From contig NZ_CP053833.1 in the NCBI RefSeq assembly GCF_013201935.1, forward strand, positions 1,922,001-1,986,000: a stretch of DNA of 64,000 bases, in the 5' to 3' direction. Below the pieces are notes generated by a model, which saw only the letters and a list, made by a program, of their open reading frames with translations, made no database searches and was not told the origin of the DNA. This document shows positions 15,703 through 24,376 of the stretch, piece after piece. Positions within the stretch are counted from its first letter, which is position 1. Each line of letters starts with the position of its first letter. The DNA is from Arcobacter cloacae. GTDB taxonomy: Bacteria; Campylobacterota; Campylobacteria; Campylobacterales; Arcobacteraceae. The translations under genes and the position numbers were made by a program.

Positions 15703-16233
15703 ATGTCTACAAGAGCAACTATTCATAAGGCTTTACTAAATATTGCAAATATGGATACACATTATTACAATGAACATAATTTAACAATAGCACTTCATCC
15801 TTCTGAAACCCATGAAAGATTAATGGCAAGAGTTGTTGCATTTATTTTAAATGCAAGTGATGATTTAGCTTTTTGTAAAGGTATAGATGAAGATGACCAG
15901 CCAGATTTATGGGAAAAAGATTATGATGGAACTATAAAATTATGGATTGATTTAGGACAAGTTGATGAAAAACGTATAAAAAAAGCTTGTATTTCATCAA
16001 AGCAAGTAATAATATACACTTATCAATCAAATATGGCTACACCTTGGTTTAAAAAAATAGAAGGTAATTTACATAAATTCAAAAATTTATCAATTATTCA
16101 TCTAAATATGGAAGAAGAAATTGAAAAATTAGCTAATAGAAGTATAAATTTACAATGTAATATAAGTGATGAAGAACTAACACTTATTAATTCAAATGAA
16201 AGTATGATTATTCAACAAGAAAAGTGGAAATAA
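15703..16233 (+). CDS. yaeQ: YaeQ family protein
   Basis: The 176-residue product matches the YaeQ family along its whole length. Diagnostic features are the N-terminal MSTRATIHKALLNIANMDTH, the HPSETHERLMARVVAFILNA segment, and the acidic DDQPDLWEKDYDGTIKLWID block. YaeQ proteins have a PD-(D/E)XK nuclease-like fold; the D-x-W-x-K-D-Y-D-G stretch and the downstream E/D residues occupy the core position. Their cellular role is poorly defined: E. coli YaeQ was reported to compensate for RfaH loss, which was later disputed. It is a core gene at the edge of the accessory region, with its own promoter. Confidence 0.9.
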   Translation: MSTRATIHKALLNIANMDTHYYNEHNLTIALHPSETHERLMARVVAFILNASDDLAFCKGIDEDDQPDLWEKDYDGTIKLWIDLGQVDEKRIKKACISSKQVIIYTYQSNMATPWFKKIEGNLHKFKNLSIIHLNMEEEIEKLANRSINLQCNISDEELTLINSNESMIIQQEKWK

Positions 16234-16238
16234 GATTT

Positions 16239-16607
16239 TTATCTTATTTCTTTTATGAATCTTTTTTCTATCTCTTCATCACTTAATTCAATATTTTCTT
16301 CATTTAAAAATCCATATAAATAAGTTTCATCTTTATATAAAACTTCAATAACTAAAATATTTTCATCTTTATGATTTAAAACAAATTTTTCAACAGCTTC
16401 AATCGCACTATCTCTCCAATATTTTTCAATCTCTGCATTATTTCCTGCATCAAAAAACATACAATCTTCACACATTGAAAAGATATAATTTCCAGCACCT
16501 TCATATATTTCAAAACTAATAGATTCATTATCTAAAATCTCATTTGTAAAAGGACAATGTAAACTAAATCTTCCTGAATTTTTTGGCTTAATAACTACTT
16601 TTTTCAT
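16239..16607 (-). CDS. Hypothetical protein with paired cysteines
   Basis: The 122-residue product begins MKKVVIKPKNSGRFSLHCPF and contains CPFTNE and, 26 residues on, CEDCMFF. Three to four cysteines spaced like C-x26-C-x2-C could bind a metal. An acidic C-terminal helix (ENIELSDEEIEKRFIKEIR) closes the protein. There is no signal peptide or membrane span, so it is cytoplasmic. It converges with yaeQ, only 5 bp apart, and is followed upstream by the L,D-transpeptidase gene on the same strand. I do not recognise the family. Confidence 0.65.
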   Translation of the reverse strand: MKKVVIKPKNSGRFSLHCPFTNEILDNESISFEIYEGAGNYIFSMCEDCMFFDAGNNAEIEKYWRDSAIEAVEKFVLNHKDENILVIEVLYKDETYLYGFLNEENIELSDEEIEKRFIKEIR

Positions 16608-16632
16608 AAATAAATTCTCCTATAATAAATTT

Positions 16633-17292
16633 TTATTTTAATACAACTTTTATATCATTCATACTTCTAAAATCTATAAACTCATTTAATAAATAAACAA
16701 GCTGTATAACTTCACTATTTTTCATTCTTATACAACCACTTGATTCATAAGAACCTATTGTTTTTTCATCTATTGTTCCATGTATTCTAAAAGTATCTTT
16801 TCCATCAACTTTATGGGTTAAGTTTATTTTTGCAGAACCCATATAATTCAACTTATGACCTGCTGGTACTACTTTTGGTAAATCTATTCCTCTTTTTTTG
16901 AAACTTTGTATTGTATCATCAGTTGGATACCAAAGAGGATTTAATGCAATAGAAGTAATCTGCCCTACTCCTAAAGGTTTTTTTATATCTTTTTTTGCAG
17001 TTGAAACCTTGTAAGTTTTTAGTTTTTTTACACCTTTATCATTTTTTCCTTTTACATACATCATATTTTTTGAAGAATCAACTTCAATAATAAGTGTTTT
17101 ATAGGCTCCTGTTTCGGATAAAAGATTATCTACTTTTTTAAAAGTACTAAATTTAGGAGTATACCTATCTAATATTTTTGTACCAACTGCACTAAACTCT
17201 TTAAAATACTTATCTTCTAAAGAATCAGCATATAAAAACGAAGAAAAAAGAGTTAAAAAGACTAAAACCTTTTTAATCACTTGTTGCCTCAT
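16633..17292 (-). CDS. L,D-transpeptidase (YkuD domain), periplasmic
   Basis: The 219-residue product starts with a signal peptide (MRQQVIKKVLVFLTLFSSFL, cut before DSLEDKYF). The YkuD/ErfK catalytic motif is complete: FRIHGTIDEKTIGSYESSGC followed by IRM, with the catalytic cysteine in S-S-G-C-I-R. Upstream, NMMYVKGK and KTYKVSTAKKDIKKPLGVGQ match the early strands of the fold. Such enzymes form 3-3 crosslinks in peptidoglycan, attach proteins to it, or trim it; in helical relatives (Csd6-like) they affect cell shape. The start overlaps the end of the small lipoprotein gene by 20 bp, so the two are coupled. Substrate specificity cannot be told from sequence. Confidence 0.9.
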   Translation of the reverse strand: MRQQVIKKVLVFLTLFSSFLYADSLEDKYFKEFSAVGTKILDRYTPKFSTFKKVDNLLSETGAYKTLIIEVDSSKNMMYVKGKNDKGVKKLKTYKVSTAKKDIKKPLGVGQITSIALNPLWYPTDDTIQSFKKRGIDLPKVVPAGHKLNYMGSAKINLTHKVDGKDTFRIHGTIDEKTIGSYESSGCIRMKNSEVIQLVYLLNEFIDFRSMNDIKVVLK

Positions 17293-17440
17293 TTATACCT
17301 TTTTTTACAGATTTATAGACTTTATTTGAAGTATCTTTTGTAACTTCCCATGCAATTTCACTATCTTTTTTAATTCCCATCCAAGTTGCACAACCTTGAA
17401 AGAAGAATATAAGAATAACTAATAATAGAAATTTTATCAT
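17273..17440 (-). CDS. Small lipoprotein upstream of the L,D-transpeptidase
   Basis: An ATG at 17440, preceded by AAGGAG, opens a 55-codon frame with a clear lipoprotein signal peptide: MIKFLLLVILIFFFQGCATW, with the lipobox cysteine at residue 17. The mature part is about 38 residues and helical (DSEIAWEVTKDTSNKVYKSV). It ends inside the L,D-transpeptidase gene (20-bp overlap). Short helical lipoproteins such as Lpp are substrates of L,D-transpeptidases in enterics, where a C-terminal lysine is linked to peptidoglycan. This one ends in Asp rather than Lys, so the parallel is only contextual. It was too short for ordinary gene calling but has strong signals. Confidence 0.75.
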   Translation of the reverse strand: MIKFLLLVILIFFFQGCATWMGIKKDSEIAWEVTKDTSNKVYKSVKKGINEATSD

Positions 17441-17558
17441 TACTTAACTCCTTGAAAATCCAATCTATTCTTGAAGTTATAGCATAAATTTAATTAAGTA
17501 TTTTGAAGATTTTATTTAATCTGAATTTGGATACAATTGCCAAAAAATTAGGATTATT

Positions 17559-18710
17559 ATGTATAAACAAATAGAGACTTCTTTATGTCACATAGCAAAA
17601 TTTGCCCCTTTTGATGATGTTAGTGGAGCGTCACATTTCCCAATATACAACACTGGAACTTTTGATTTAAAAAAACAAAAAGGTGATAAAATCTATGATT
17701 ATACAAGAAGCGATAATCCCACACGTGAAGTTTTAGAAAACCTATTTACTCATGTTGAAAATGGAGCTGGTTGTGTGTGTACTCACACAGGAATTGCTTG
17801 TGTTTCACTTCTATTTGAAACAGTTTTAAAGGCAAATTCTCAAGTTTTAGTAGAAGCTGATTGTTATGGTGGAACATTTAGATTACTTAAAATTTTTAAA
17901 GAAAAATATAATATTCAAGTTCATTTTGCAAATTTTTGCGATGAAGAGATGATAGAACATATTTTAAAAACTCACGATATTGATTTGGTTTTATGTGAAA
18001 GCCCAACAAATCCTGGACTAAAAATAATTGATTTAGAACTTATTGCAAATTTATCTCATAAATACGATGCTTTATTTGCAGTTGATAACTCACTTGCAAC
18101 TTTTATTTCTCAAAGACCTTTAGATTTTGGAGCTGATTTTTCACTTTTTTCAACTACAAAATATATAAGTGGACATGGAAGTGTGGTTGCAGGTGCAATA
18201 GTTGCTAAAACAAAAGAGTTAAGTGATCAAATTCACTATTATGCAAATGCTCACGGAAGAAGTCAAAATCCAATGGATGTTTTTTTAATCTCTTTAGGAA
18301 TTCCAACTTTAAAAATCAGAATGATTGAGCATGAAAAAAATTCAATTGCTATTACAAATTATCTTGAAAAACAAGATTATATAAAAAAAGTAACTCACCC
18401 TGCACTTCCTTCTCATCCACAATATGAGTTGGCAAAAAAACAGATGAAGTATATTCCTGGAGTTTTTTGTGTTGATTTTGTCAGTGTTGAATTAGCTGAA
18501 AAATTCATAGAAAATACAAAAATCTTTGGTGAAAAATGCTCTTTTGGAAGTCCTGATAGTAGAGTTGAAATCCCTGCAAAAATTTCCCATGCAAGTTTTT
18601 CTAAAGAAGAGTTAGCTGCAATTGGAATAAGTGATAGTACAGTTCGATTTTCTATTGGATTAGAAAGTGTTGAAGATTTAATAAAAGATATAGAACAAGC
18701 AGTAAAATAA
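17559..18710 (+). CDS. Cys/Met metabolism PLP enzyme, cystathionine gamma-synthase-like
   Basis: The 383-residue product is a complete fold-type I PLP enzyme of the Cys/Met family. Visible motifs are DYTRSDNPTREVLE (active-site Tyr/Arg loop), CESPTNPGLKIIDL and FAVDNSLATFISQRPLDFGA (PLP-binding Asp), and the lysine loop FSTTKYISGHGSVVAGAIVA with the Schiff-base Lys. Family members make cystathionine or homocysteine from activated homoserine, or cleave methionine or cystathionine. Sequence by eye cannot separate gamma-synthase from gamma-lyase. It is followed 1 bp later by a second family member, so the pair is an operon. The CVCTHTGIACVSLL loop before the binding pocket is richer in Cys than usual. 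Confidence 0.85.
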   Translation: MYKQIETSLCHIAKFAPFDDVSGASHFPIYNTGTFDLKKQKGDKIYDYTRSDNPTREVLENLFTHVENGAGCVCTHTGIACVSLLFETVLKANSQVLVEADCYGGTFRLLKIFKEKYNIQVHFANFCDEEMIEHILKTHDIDLVLCESPTNPGLKIIDLELIANLSHKYDALFAVDNSLATFISQRPLDFGADFSLFSTTKYISGHGSVVAGAIVAKTKELSDQIHYYANAHGRSQNPMDVFLISLGIPTLKIRMIEHEKNSIAITNYLEKQDYIKKVTHPALPSHPQYELAKKQMKYIPGVFCVDFVSVELAEKFIENTKIFGEKCSFGSPDSRVEIPAKISHASFSKEELAAIGISDSTVRFSIGLESVEDLIKDIEQAVK

Positions 18711-18711
18711 A

Positions 18712-20211
18712 ATGAATAAAGAGATTTTTAGTCATATTCCTTGCGGACAAACTTTACCACAAAATAATATTCATGCGGTATCTGTATCAATGCCCTCTTT
18801 ACAAGATGTGATTGACTATGAGGAACAAACCCCTGAAATTTTGGAAAAAATAACTGTTGCATATCCAAGATTTGTGATGCATCCATATTTAAAACTTTTA
18901 GCAAAATATTTAAAAGAAAAATACAAAATAAGTGATTCTTACGAAGTAGTTCTTTTAAGTTCAAAAAAAGCTGTAGAGGTTGTAAGTAGTAAATATTTTA
19001 TCCATAACAAAATAGAAATAAATGAGCCATTTGGGGTTATTTTAGTTCAAAATGGAACTTCTCAGCTTCAAAAAGTTTTAAAATTTATTCAACATGTGGG
19101 ATACAATCTCTCTTCTAGATTGGCTGAAGATTATTTATATAAAGTTGGAATTGTTTCTAAACTTCATCAAGAAAACTTAGAAGAAAAAACAAAAGCAAAA
19201 GAGATTTTAATTTCAAATTTAGCAGCAGCTTACAAACAACCAATAAAAAACATCTGTTTAAATCCTTCTGGTATGAACTCTATGTACTGTGTTTTAAAAG
19301 GTTTAAAAGATATTCAAGCAAAAAATTCAAGAACTATTTTAGTTCAATTAGGATGGCTTTATCTTGATACTATGAATATTGTAAATCACTATTTTGAAGA
19401 GAACAAAATCTTTCACGATATTTCAAAACTTGATTTATTAGAAGAGTTTTTGAAAAAAGATGGATTAAAAGTATCTGCAATAGTTACAGAAATCCCTACA
19501 AATCCACTTGTTCAAACGGTTGATTTAGATAAACTAAAAAATCTTTGTAAAACTTACAATATTCCTTTGGTTATTGATTCAACTTTTGCAACTGCGTATA
19601 ATTTAGATTTAAATGCTTATGCTGATATTTATGTGGAATCTTTGACAAAATTTGCTTGTGGAAATGCTGATGTTTTAATGGGTGCAATTATTTTAAATGA
19701 AACTTCTAAAATCTCTTTTATTTCACAAGAGTTTTTTAAACACAGCGATGAACCATATATAAAAGATATTCAAAGAATGGCTTTTCAAATTAAAGATTAT
19801 AAAAAAAGAGTAAAACAAATCTCTTCAAATACAAAAAAATTGGTTCAATACTTTAAAACAGCTCCTTTTATTGATGAAATTTTTTATTGTTTACAAGAAA
19901 AATATGCAACTAATTATAAAAAATTGATGATAGATGAAGAGTCTATTTGCGGAATTGTTTCTGTTACATTTAAAAAAGATTTTCAAAAAGTTTATGATAG
20001 TTTAAACTTTGCAAAAGGTCCAAGCTTGGGGACTGAATTTACTCTTTTGATGCCTTATACTTATTTGGCTCACTATGATTTAATAACTTCAAAAGAGGGA
20101 AATAAATTTTTAGAAAAAATTTCACTTCCTATAAATCTTATTAGAATTTCTGTTGGTATTGAAAATATAAAAGAGATAATAAAAGAGTTTGAAAAAATAA
20201 ATAGTATTTAA
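18712..20211 (+). CDS. Second Cys/Met-type PLP enzyme with an N-terminal extension
   Basis: The 499-residue product has about 165 residues in front of a recognisable Cys/Met PLP domain. The domain shows NPSGMNSMYCVLKGLKDIQA, EIPTNPLVQTVDLDKL, IPLVIDSTFATAYNLDLNAY and the lysine loop YVESLTKFACGNADVLMGA. The N-terminal part (HIPCGQTLPQNNIHAVSVSM, then a VVLLSSKKAVEVV segment) appears in cystathionine gamma-synthase-like proteins from fungi and some bacteria. It is translated 1 bp after the first enzyme and the two may form a hetero-oligomer or act in consecutive steps of transsulfuration. The usual SxxKY(x)xGH loop is replaced by SLTKFACGNAD, so specificity is uncertain. Confidence 0.8.
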   Translation: MNKEIFSHIPCGQTLPQNNIHAVSVSMPSLQDVIDYEEQTPEILEKITVAYPRFVMHPYLKLLAKYLKEKYKISDSYEVVLLSSKKAVEVVSSKYFIHNKIEINEPFGVILVQNGTSQLQKVLKFIQHVGYNLSSRLAEDYLYKVGIVSKLHQENLEEKTKAKEILISNLAAAYKQPIKNICLNPSGMNSMYCVLKGLKDIQAKNSRTILVQLGWLYLDTMNIVNHYFEENKIFHDISKLDLLEEFLKKDGLKVSAIVTEIPTNPLVQTVDLDKLKNLCKTYNIPLVIDSTFATAYNLDLNAYADIYVESLTKFACGNADVLMGAIILNETSKISFISQEFFKHSDEPYIKDIQRMAFQIKDYKKRVKQISSNTKKLVQYFKTAPFIDEIFYCLQEKYATNYKKLMIDEESICGIVSVTFKKDFQKVYDSLNFAKGPSLGTEFTLLMPYTYLAHYDLITSKEGNKFLEKISLPINLIRISVGIENIKEIIKEFEKINSI

Positions 20212-20468
20212 ACTCTTCAAACACTAAATTAACAATTAAAGTTTAAAATTTCACAAAATGGTCAATATTTAAATAAATACCAACCTATATCATTTGATAA
20301 ATTTCAGTCTGCTCCTACTAATTTCTGACAAAAATTATCTTCATACTTAAAACTTTTGACCATTTTTTTCTCACTTTTTCAATAACATAAAATTAACAAA
20401 GTAGCAATAACATAGCATTTAGGTTTTACTTAAAAGTAAAAAACCAAAATTTATAAAAGGAGAAAAGA

Positions 20469-21812
20469 ATGGAACAAATTGGAATGTTTCCACTTTTTTA
20501 TTTTCCAGAAATCGGCACTGCATGGATTATGGGAATAACAGGGACAATTCATATCTTAGCATCTCACACATCTGTTGGAGCTGCACTATTATTTGCTTTT
20601 TTAGCACATAAAGCCTATAAAGAAGATAGACCTGAATTGTATGAATATATGAAAAAATATGGGATGTTTTTACTTATTTTTTCTTATGTGGTAGGTTCAA
20701 TTACAGGTCCAGGGATTTGGTATACAGCAACAGCTGCTAGTCCTAGAGGAATTAGTGCTTTGATTCATAACTTTGTTTGGGTTTGGGCGACTGAGTGGGT
20801 ATTTTTCGTGTTTGAAGTAGTTGGGGTTTTTGCACTTGTTTATTTTATCAATAAAATAGATAGAAAAACTCACTTAAAACTCACCTATGCATTTGCATTA
20901 GCATCTGTTGGAACACTATTTTTAATCATTGGAATTATTAGTTTTATGATGTGGCCAGGAAACGATGCTTTTTATCAAACAGGTTCTGTTAGTGATGCTT
21001 TTTTTGGACTTACAACTTTCCCTCACCTATTCTTAAGAATCGGATTTATGATTTTAATGTCTGGGGTTATTGGACTTATTATTGCCTCATCATTAAGTGA
21101 TAAAGAGTTAAAAAATGAACTAATAAGAAAAATGGGAATTACAAGTTTTATTGGTGGATTTATAACTGTTATCTGCTTTATGTGGTACATGACTACAATT
21201 CCAGAAAATGCAAAAGTGTTATTAAGTATTTATATGCCAGATATTATGACTACAAAAGTCGTTTTAGTAGTATTATTTTCAACTTATTTTGCAATTGCTA
21301 TTTTAAAACCAAACTTTATAAATAGACCATTTGCTATTGTTATGTTATTTATTATAGCTATTTTTGGATTATGGCCTGGAGAAAAACTAAGAGAAAGTAT
21401 TAGAAAACCTTATGTTGTTGGACAATATGTTTATAGTAATCAAATTATGGGAAGAGATGTTCCTGGGAAAAATATCAAAAATGAAGTTGAAATTATTGAA
21501 AAACATGGTTTATTAAAAGTAAATCCTTGGATTCCAGATAGATTAAAAACAATTACACCTGAAAACAAATTAGAAGTTGGAGAACTTCTTACAAAAATCG
21601 CTTGTTCAAATTGTCACTCACTTGAAACTACTGGAAAATATAGACCTCTATTAAAAAATTTTGTTGGTCAAGATAAAGAGATGATAAAAACATTTATGCA
21701 ATATTCACTAGCAACTGGTGCAATCCCTTATATGCCTAAAATCAGCCTTCCAGATGAAGAGTTTGATGCAATAGCACAATGGATTGAATCACAATTACCA
21801 AAGGAGAAATAA
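20469..21812 (+). CDS. bd-type oxidase subunit I (CydA-like) with fused cytochrome c domain
   Basis: The 447-residue product has the CydA-like first half: GTIHILASHTSVGAALLFAF (heme-ligand His), GPGIWYTATAASPRGISALI and FVWVWATEWVFFVFEVVGVF, then further spans, nine or so in total. It lacks the long quinol-binding Q-loop of classical CydA. The last 85 residues are periplasmic and contain a c-type heme site, KIACSNCHSLETTGKY, with a likely Met ligand at IPYMPK. This fits the divergent bd superfamily branches that carry a C-terminal cytochrome c, so the electron donor may be a soluble cytochrome rather than quinol; that is inference. Strong AGGAGAA ribosome site. Subunit II follows 2 bp later. 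Confidence 0.85.
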   Translation: MEQIGMFPLFYFPEIGTAWIMGITGTIHILASHTSVGAALLFAFLAHKAYKEDRPELYEYMKKYGMFLLIFSYVVGSITGPGIWYTATAASPRGISALIHNFVWVWATEWVFFVFEVVGVFALVYFINKIDRKTHLKLTYAFALASVGTLFLIIGIISFMMWPGNDAFYQTGSVSDAFFGLTTFPHLFLRIGFMILMSGVIGLIIASSLSDKELKNELIRKMGITSFIGGFITVICFMWYMTTIPENAKVLLSIYMPDIMTTKVVLVVLFSTYFAIAILKPNFINRPFAIVMLFIIAIFGLWPGEKLRESIRKPYVVGQYVYSNQIMGRDVPGKNIKNEVEIIEKHGLLKVNPWIPDRLKTITPENKLEVGELLTKIACSNCHSLETTGKYRPLLKNFVGQDKEMIKTFMQYSLATGAIPYMPKISLPDEEFDAIAQWIESQLPKEK

Positions 21813-21814
21813 TA

Positions 21815-23008
21815 ATGGATGCAGAAATTTTAAATCTACTTAGAGACCCAGCAGGAGTTCCTTTTTATCCTGTTGTTTTTCAAGGTTTATATATTTTAAC
21901 TTGGGCTTTACACGCTTTATTTGTATTTTTATCTTTAGGAACTATGGGTTTATCTTTATATGGTGGACTAAGACAAAAAAGTGATAATAACTGGAAAATA
22001 TTAACAGCACATTTATTACAAACTGGAAAAATTAGTGTTTCATTATTGATTGTTTTAGGAGTTGCTCCATTACTATTTACGCAAGTAATTTATGACCCAA
22101 ACTGGTACACAATAAACACTTTATCAGGACTTTGGGTTGTTATATTTATTTATTGTTTGTTAGTAGGTTATAGTATGTATTATTGGTACTATTATGCAAA
22201 TAAAAAACAAAGTTCAACAAGTAGTTTAATAGGTCTTATCTCTTTTTTACTTCTAATATTTTGTGGATTAATTATGCATGTATTTTCAGTTCAAGCAATT
22301 CAACCTGATAAATGGATGCAATGGTATGCTCCAAATGGAGTAGTTGATACTTCTGGAACAAATTTTCATATTGAAAATATTAGATATATATTTTTCATAT
22401 TTTTAAGTATTCCAGTTGTTGGACTTTTTTTACAAAACTATAGTGATTTTTTACAATCAAACAAAAATTTTGATGAAAAATTTATAACTTACACTAGAAA
22501 TCTAGGAACAAAAATTGCTATATTTGGACTTATTTTAAGTTTAGTTCTTTTTGTTTTATGGACATTTTCAATAGATAAATTGGCTGATATTTTATCACTT
22601 GTAATTTATGTATCTTTTATAGCTTTAATTTTATTGGCTAAAAATCTTAAAAATAGTTATATTACAACTCTGATTTTTGTTGTTCTTTTACTTTTAATTT
22701 CAGGTTTTAGAGAATATATTAGATATAACATTATGAATAGTGTTGGTTATGATATTTATTCTTATCCTTTAAATATTGAGTGGGCTTCAATTACAATGTT
22801 TGTTCTTACTTTTGTATCTTTAGGTGGAGTTGGTGTTACTTTTATAGCTTCAATGGCTTGGAAAGTTGGAAAAAACAATGGTTATTTTGATGCTTCAAAA
22901 GATAAAGCTGTTACAACTATGGCAAATATGGTTTTATGGATTTTATCTATTTGGTGTATAGTATATTTTGCGTGGGGATTTTATACTCTGTTTAAAAACA
23001 GTTTATAA
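21815..23008 (+). CDS. bd-type oxidase subunit II-like membrane protein
   Basis: The 397-residue product is a polytopic membrane protein with about nine or ten spans (FQGLYILTWALHALFVFLSL, SLLIVLGVAPLLFTQVIY, LIGLISFLLLIFCGLIMHVF and others up to MVLWILSIWCIVYFAWGFY). It follows the heme-c CydA-like gene by 2 bp and is its obvious partner. It does not closely resemble classical CydB; members of the c-type branch have a second subunit that is itself CydA-like, and the residues HALFVF, TQVIYDPNWYTINTLSGLWV and the EYIRYN segment support that view. The gene ends in a strong terminator. The role is an oxidase partner; heme content is unknown. Confidence 0.75.
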   Translation: MDAEILNLLRDPAGVPFYPVVFQGLYILTWALHALFVFLSLGTMGLSLYGGLRQKSDNNWKILTAHLLQTGKISVSLLIVLGVAPLLFTQVIYDPNWYTINTLSGLWVVIFIYCLLVGYSMYYWYYYANKKQSSTSSLIGLISFLLLIFCGLIMHVFSVQAIQPDKWMQWYAPNGVVDTSGTNFHIENIRYIFFIFLSIPVVGLFLQNYSDFLQSNKNFDEKFITYTRNLGTKIAIFGLILSLVLFVLWTFSIDKLADILSLVIYVSFIALILLAKNLKNSYITTLIFVVLLLLISGFREYIRYNIMNSVGYDIYSYPLNIEWASITMFVLTFVSLGGVGVTFIASMAWKVGKNNGYFDASKDKAVTTMANMVLWILSIWCIVYFAWGFYTLFKNSL

Positions 23009-23038
23009 AAAAAGGGGAAGTTGAAACTTCCTCTTTTT
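23008..23038. terminator. Bidirectional terminator after the bd-type oxidase operon
   Basis: AAAAGGGGAAGTT (23010-23022) pairs with AACTTCCTCTTTT (23025-23037) with one G-T pair, flanked by A- and T-runs. It lies between convergent genes and should stop both. Confidence 0.85.
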
Positions 23039-23042
23039 AAAG

Positions 23043-23705
23043 TTAAATATTTATTTTATAACCATTTGTTCTATTTGAAACTATTATATCATTTCCTATT
23101 AATTGTCTAATTTTGTGAATATGAAATCTAATCGAACCATTTTTAGAACTACTATTAGCTGGGTAAACTCCATTTTCTAAATCTTCTGAAGAAACAAAAT
23201 AACCTCTAAATTTTAAAAGATAATCTAAAATCAATAAAGGTTTTTCACCTAACATAACTTCATTTTTATTTATCAAAACTTTTTTTGTAAAGATTTCATA
23301 CTCTATATTATTTTTTAAATAGATTGAATCAGAATAAACTTTAAATTGTCTTCTAATAAGTGCTTTTATACGTAATATTATCTCTTGCTCATCTATATTT
23401 TTTATAATACATTCATCACAACCAGATAAAAAAGATGGTTTTATAATATTGGGAATTGAAGCAATTACCATTTTCATAGTCATATCTTTATATTCATTTA
23501 ATAACTGAATTAACTGAAATCTAGGAAGTGATTTTTCATTTATATTTATTAAATATAAATCATATAAATTATTGTAAATACATTCTAAAAATTCGCTATT
23601 ATTAGTGCAAACATCTACATAAAAATCATTATTTTTGAGAATTTCAATAATCTGAAAATTCAAATTATCATCACTTTCTAAAACTAAAATCCTTAATGTG
23701 TTCAA
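23043..23705 (-). CDS. OmpR-type response regulator with a degenerate receiver
   Basis: The 220-residue product has an N-terminal receiver and a C-terminal winged helix (KVLINKNEVMLGEKPLLILD, SIRFHIHKIRQLIGNDIIVS, NRTNGYKIN). In the receiver the acid pair is present (LESDD, residues 10-13) and a lysine lies at the expected place (ECIIKN), but the phospho-acceptor position is Asn54 (DLYLININEKSLP) where D-L-x-L-L-D is usual. It therefore probably works without phosphorylation, as known for atypical Campylobacterota regulators such as HP1043/CosR. No kinase gene is adjacent. The target cannot be inferred from position: it converges with the oxidase operon and is divergent from the GNAT gene. 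Confidence 0.85.
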   Translation of the reverse strand: MNTLRILVLESDDNLNFQIIEILKNNDFYVDVCTNNSEFLECIYNNLYDLYLININEKSLPRFQLIQLLNEYKDMTMKMVIASIPNIIKPSFLSGCDECIIKNIDEQEIILRIKALIRRQFKVYSDSIYLKNNIEYEIFTKKVLINKNEVMLGEKPLLILDYLLKFRGYFVSSEDLENGVYPANSSSKNGSIRFHIHKIRQLIGNDIIVSNRTNGYKINI

Positions 23706-23809
23706 ATATTTTCTCCATTTTCATAATAAATTAGATTTTAGAATAAATCTATTAATTATCTGTTAGTTGAAAAATTATAGAATCCAAAAAATTTTAATAA
23801 GAAGAGAAA

Positions 23810-24367
23810 ATGATTAAACAAGCGCAAAAAAACAATATCACAAATATTTCAACTCTAATTTTTGATGCAATTCATAATATAGCAAATACTTTAACAGGTG
23901 AAAATGAAGAAAAAAAAATATTAGAGACTTTAGATTTTTATATCAAAATGGATGTAAATAGATTAAGCTACAATAACATTTGGGTTTATGAAATAGAAAA
24001 TCAAACAGTTGGTTTAATTCTTGCTTATAATTCAAATGATATAAAAAAACTTGATGCCCCAATACTTCAACACTTAAAAACAAAAAATATCTTTTTAGAC
24101 TCTTTTGAAAAAGAGTCTTTTGCTGATGAATTTTATATAGATACAGTTAGTGTTTTAGAAAATTTTCAAGGAAGAGGAATAGCAAAAGAGTTGTTTATGT
24201 TTATTGAAAATAAAGCAAAACAGTTAGGTTTTAAAAAATTATCTTTATTGGTTGATTTTGAAAATCCAAAAGCTTTAGCTTTATATGAAAAATTAGGTTT
24301 TGAAAAAAATGAAATACTAAAAGTTTCAGGAAGTAATTTCCATCATATGATAAAAAAATTAGATTAA
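23810..24367 (+). CDS. GNAT-family N-acetyltransferase
   Basis: The 185-residue product carries the GNAT acetyl-CoA site, SVLENFQGRGIAKELFMFIE (Q/R-x-x-G-x-A/G at about residues 120-128), and motif B NPKALALYEKLGFEK near the C-terminus. The first 60 residues form the variable substrate region (IFDAIHNIANTLTGENEEKK), whose layout resembles acetyltransferases described as YhbS- or RimI-like in low-GC genomes. The substrate is unknown. The next gene starts 9 bp after the stop and is probably co-transcribed. The GAAGAGAAA ribosome site precedes the ATG. Confidence 0.85.
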   Translation: MIKQAQKNNITNISTLIFDAIHNIANTLTGENEEKKILETLDFYIKMDVNRLSYNNIWVYEIENQTVGLILAYNSNDIKKLDAPILQHLKTKNIFLDSFEKESFADEFYIDTVSVLENFQGRGIAKELFMFIENKAKQLGFKKLSLLVDFENPKALALYEKLGFEKNEILKVSGSNFHHMIKKLD

Positions 24368-24376
24368 AGAGGGAAA

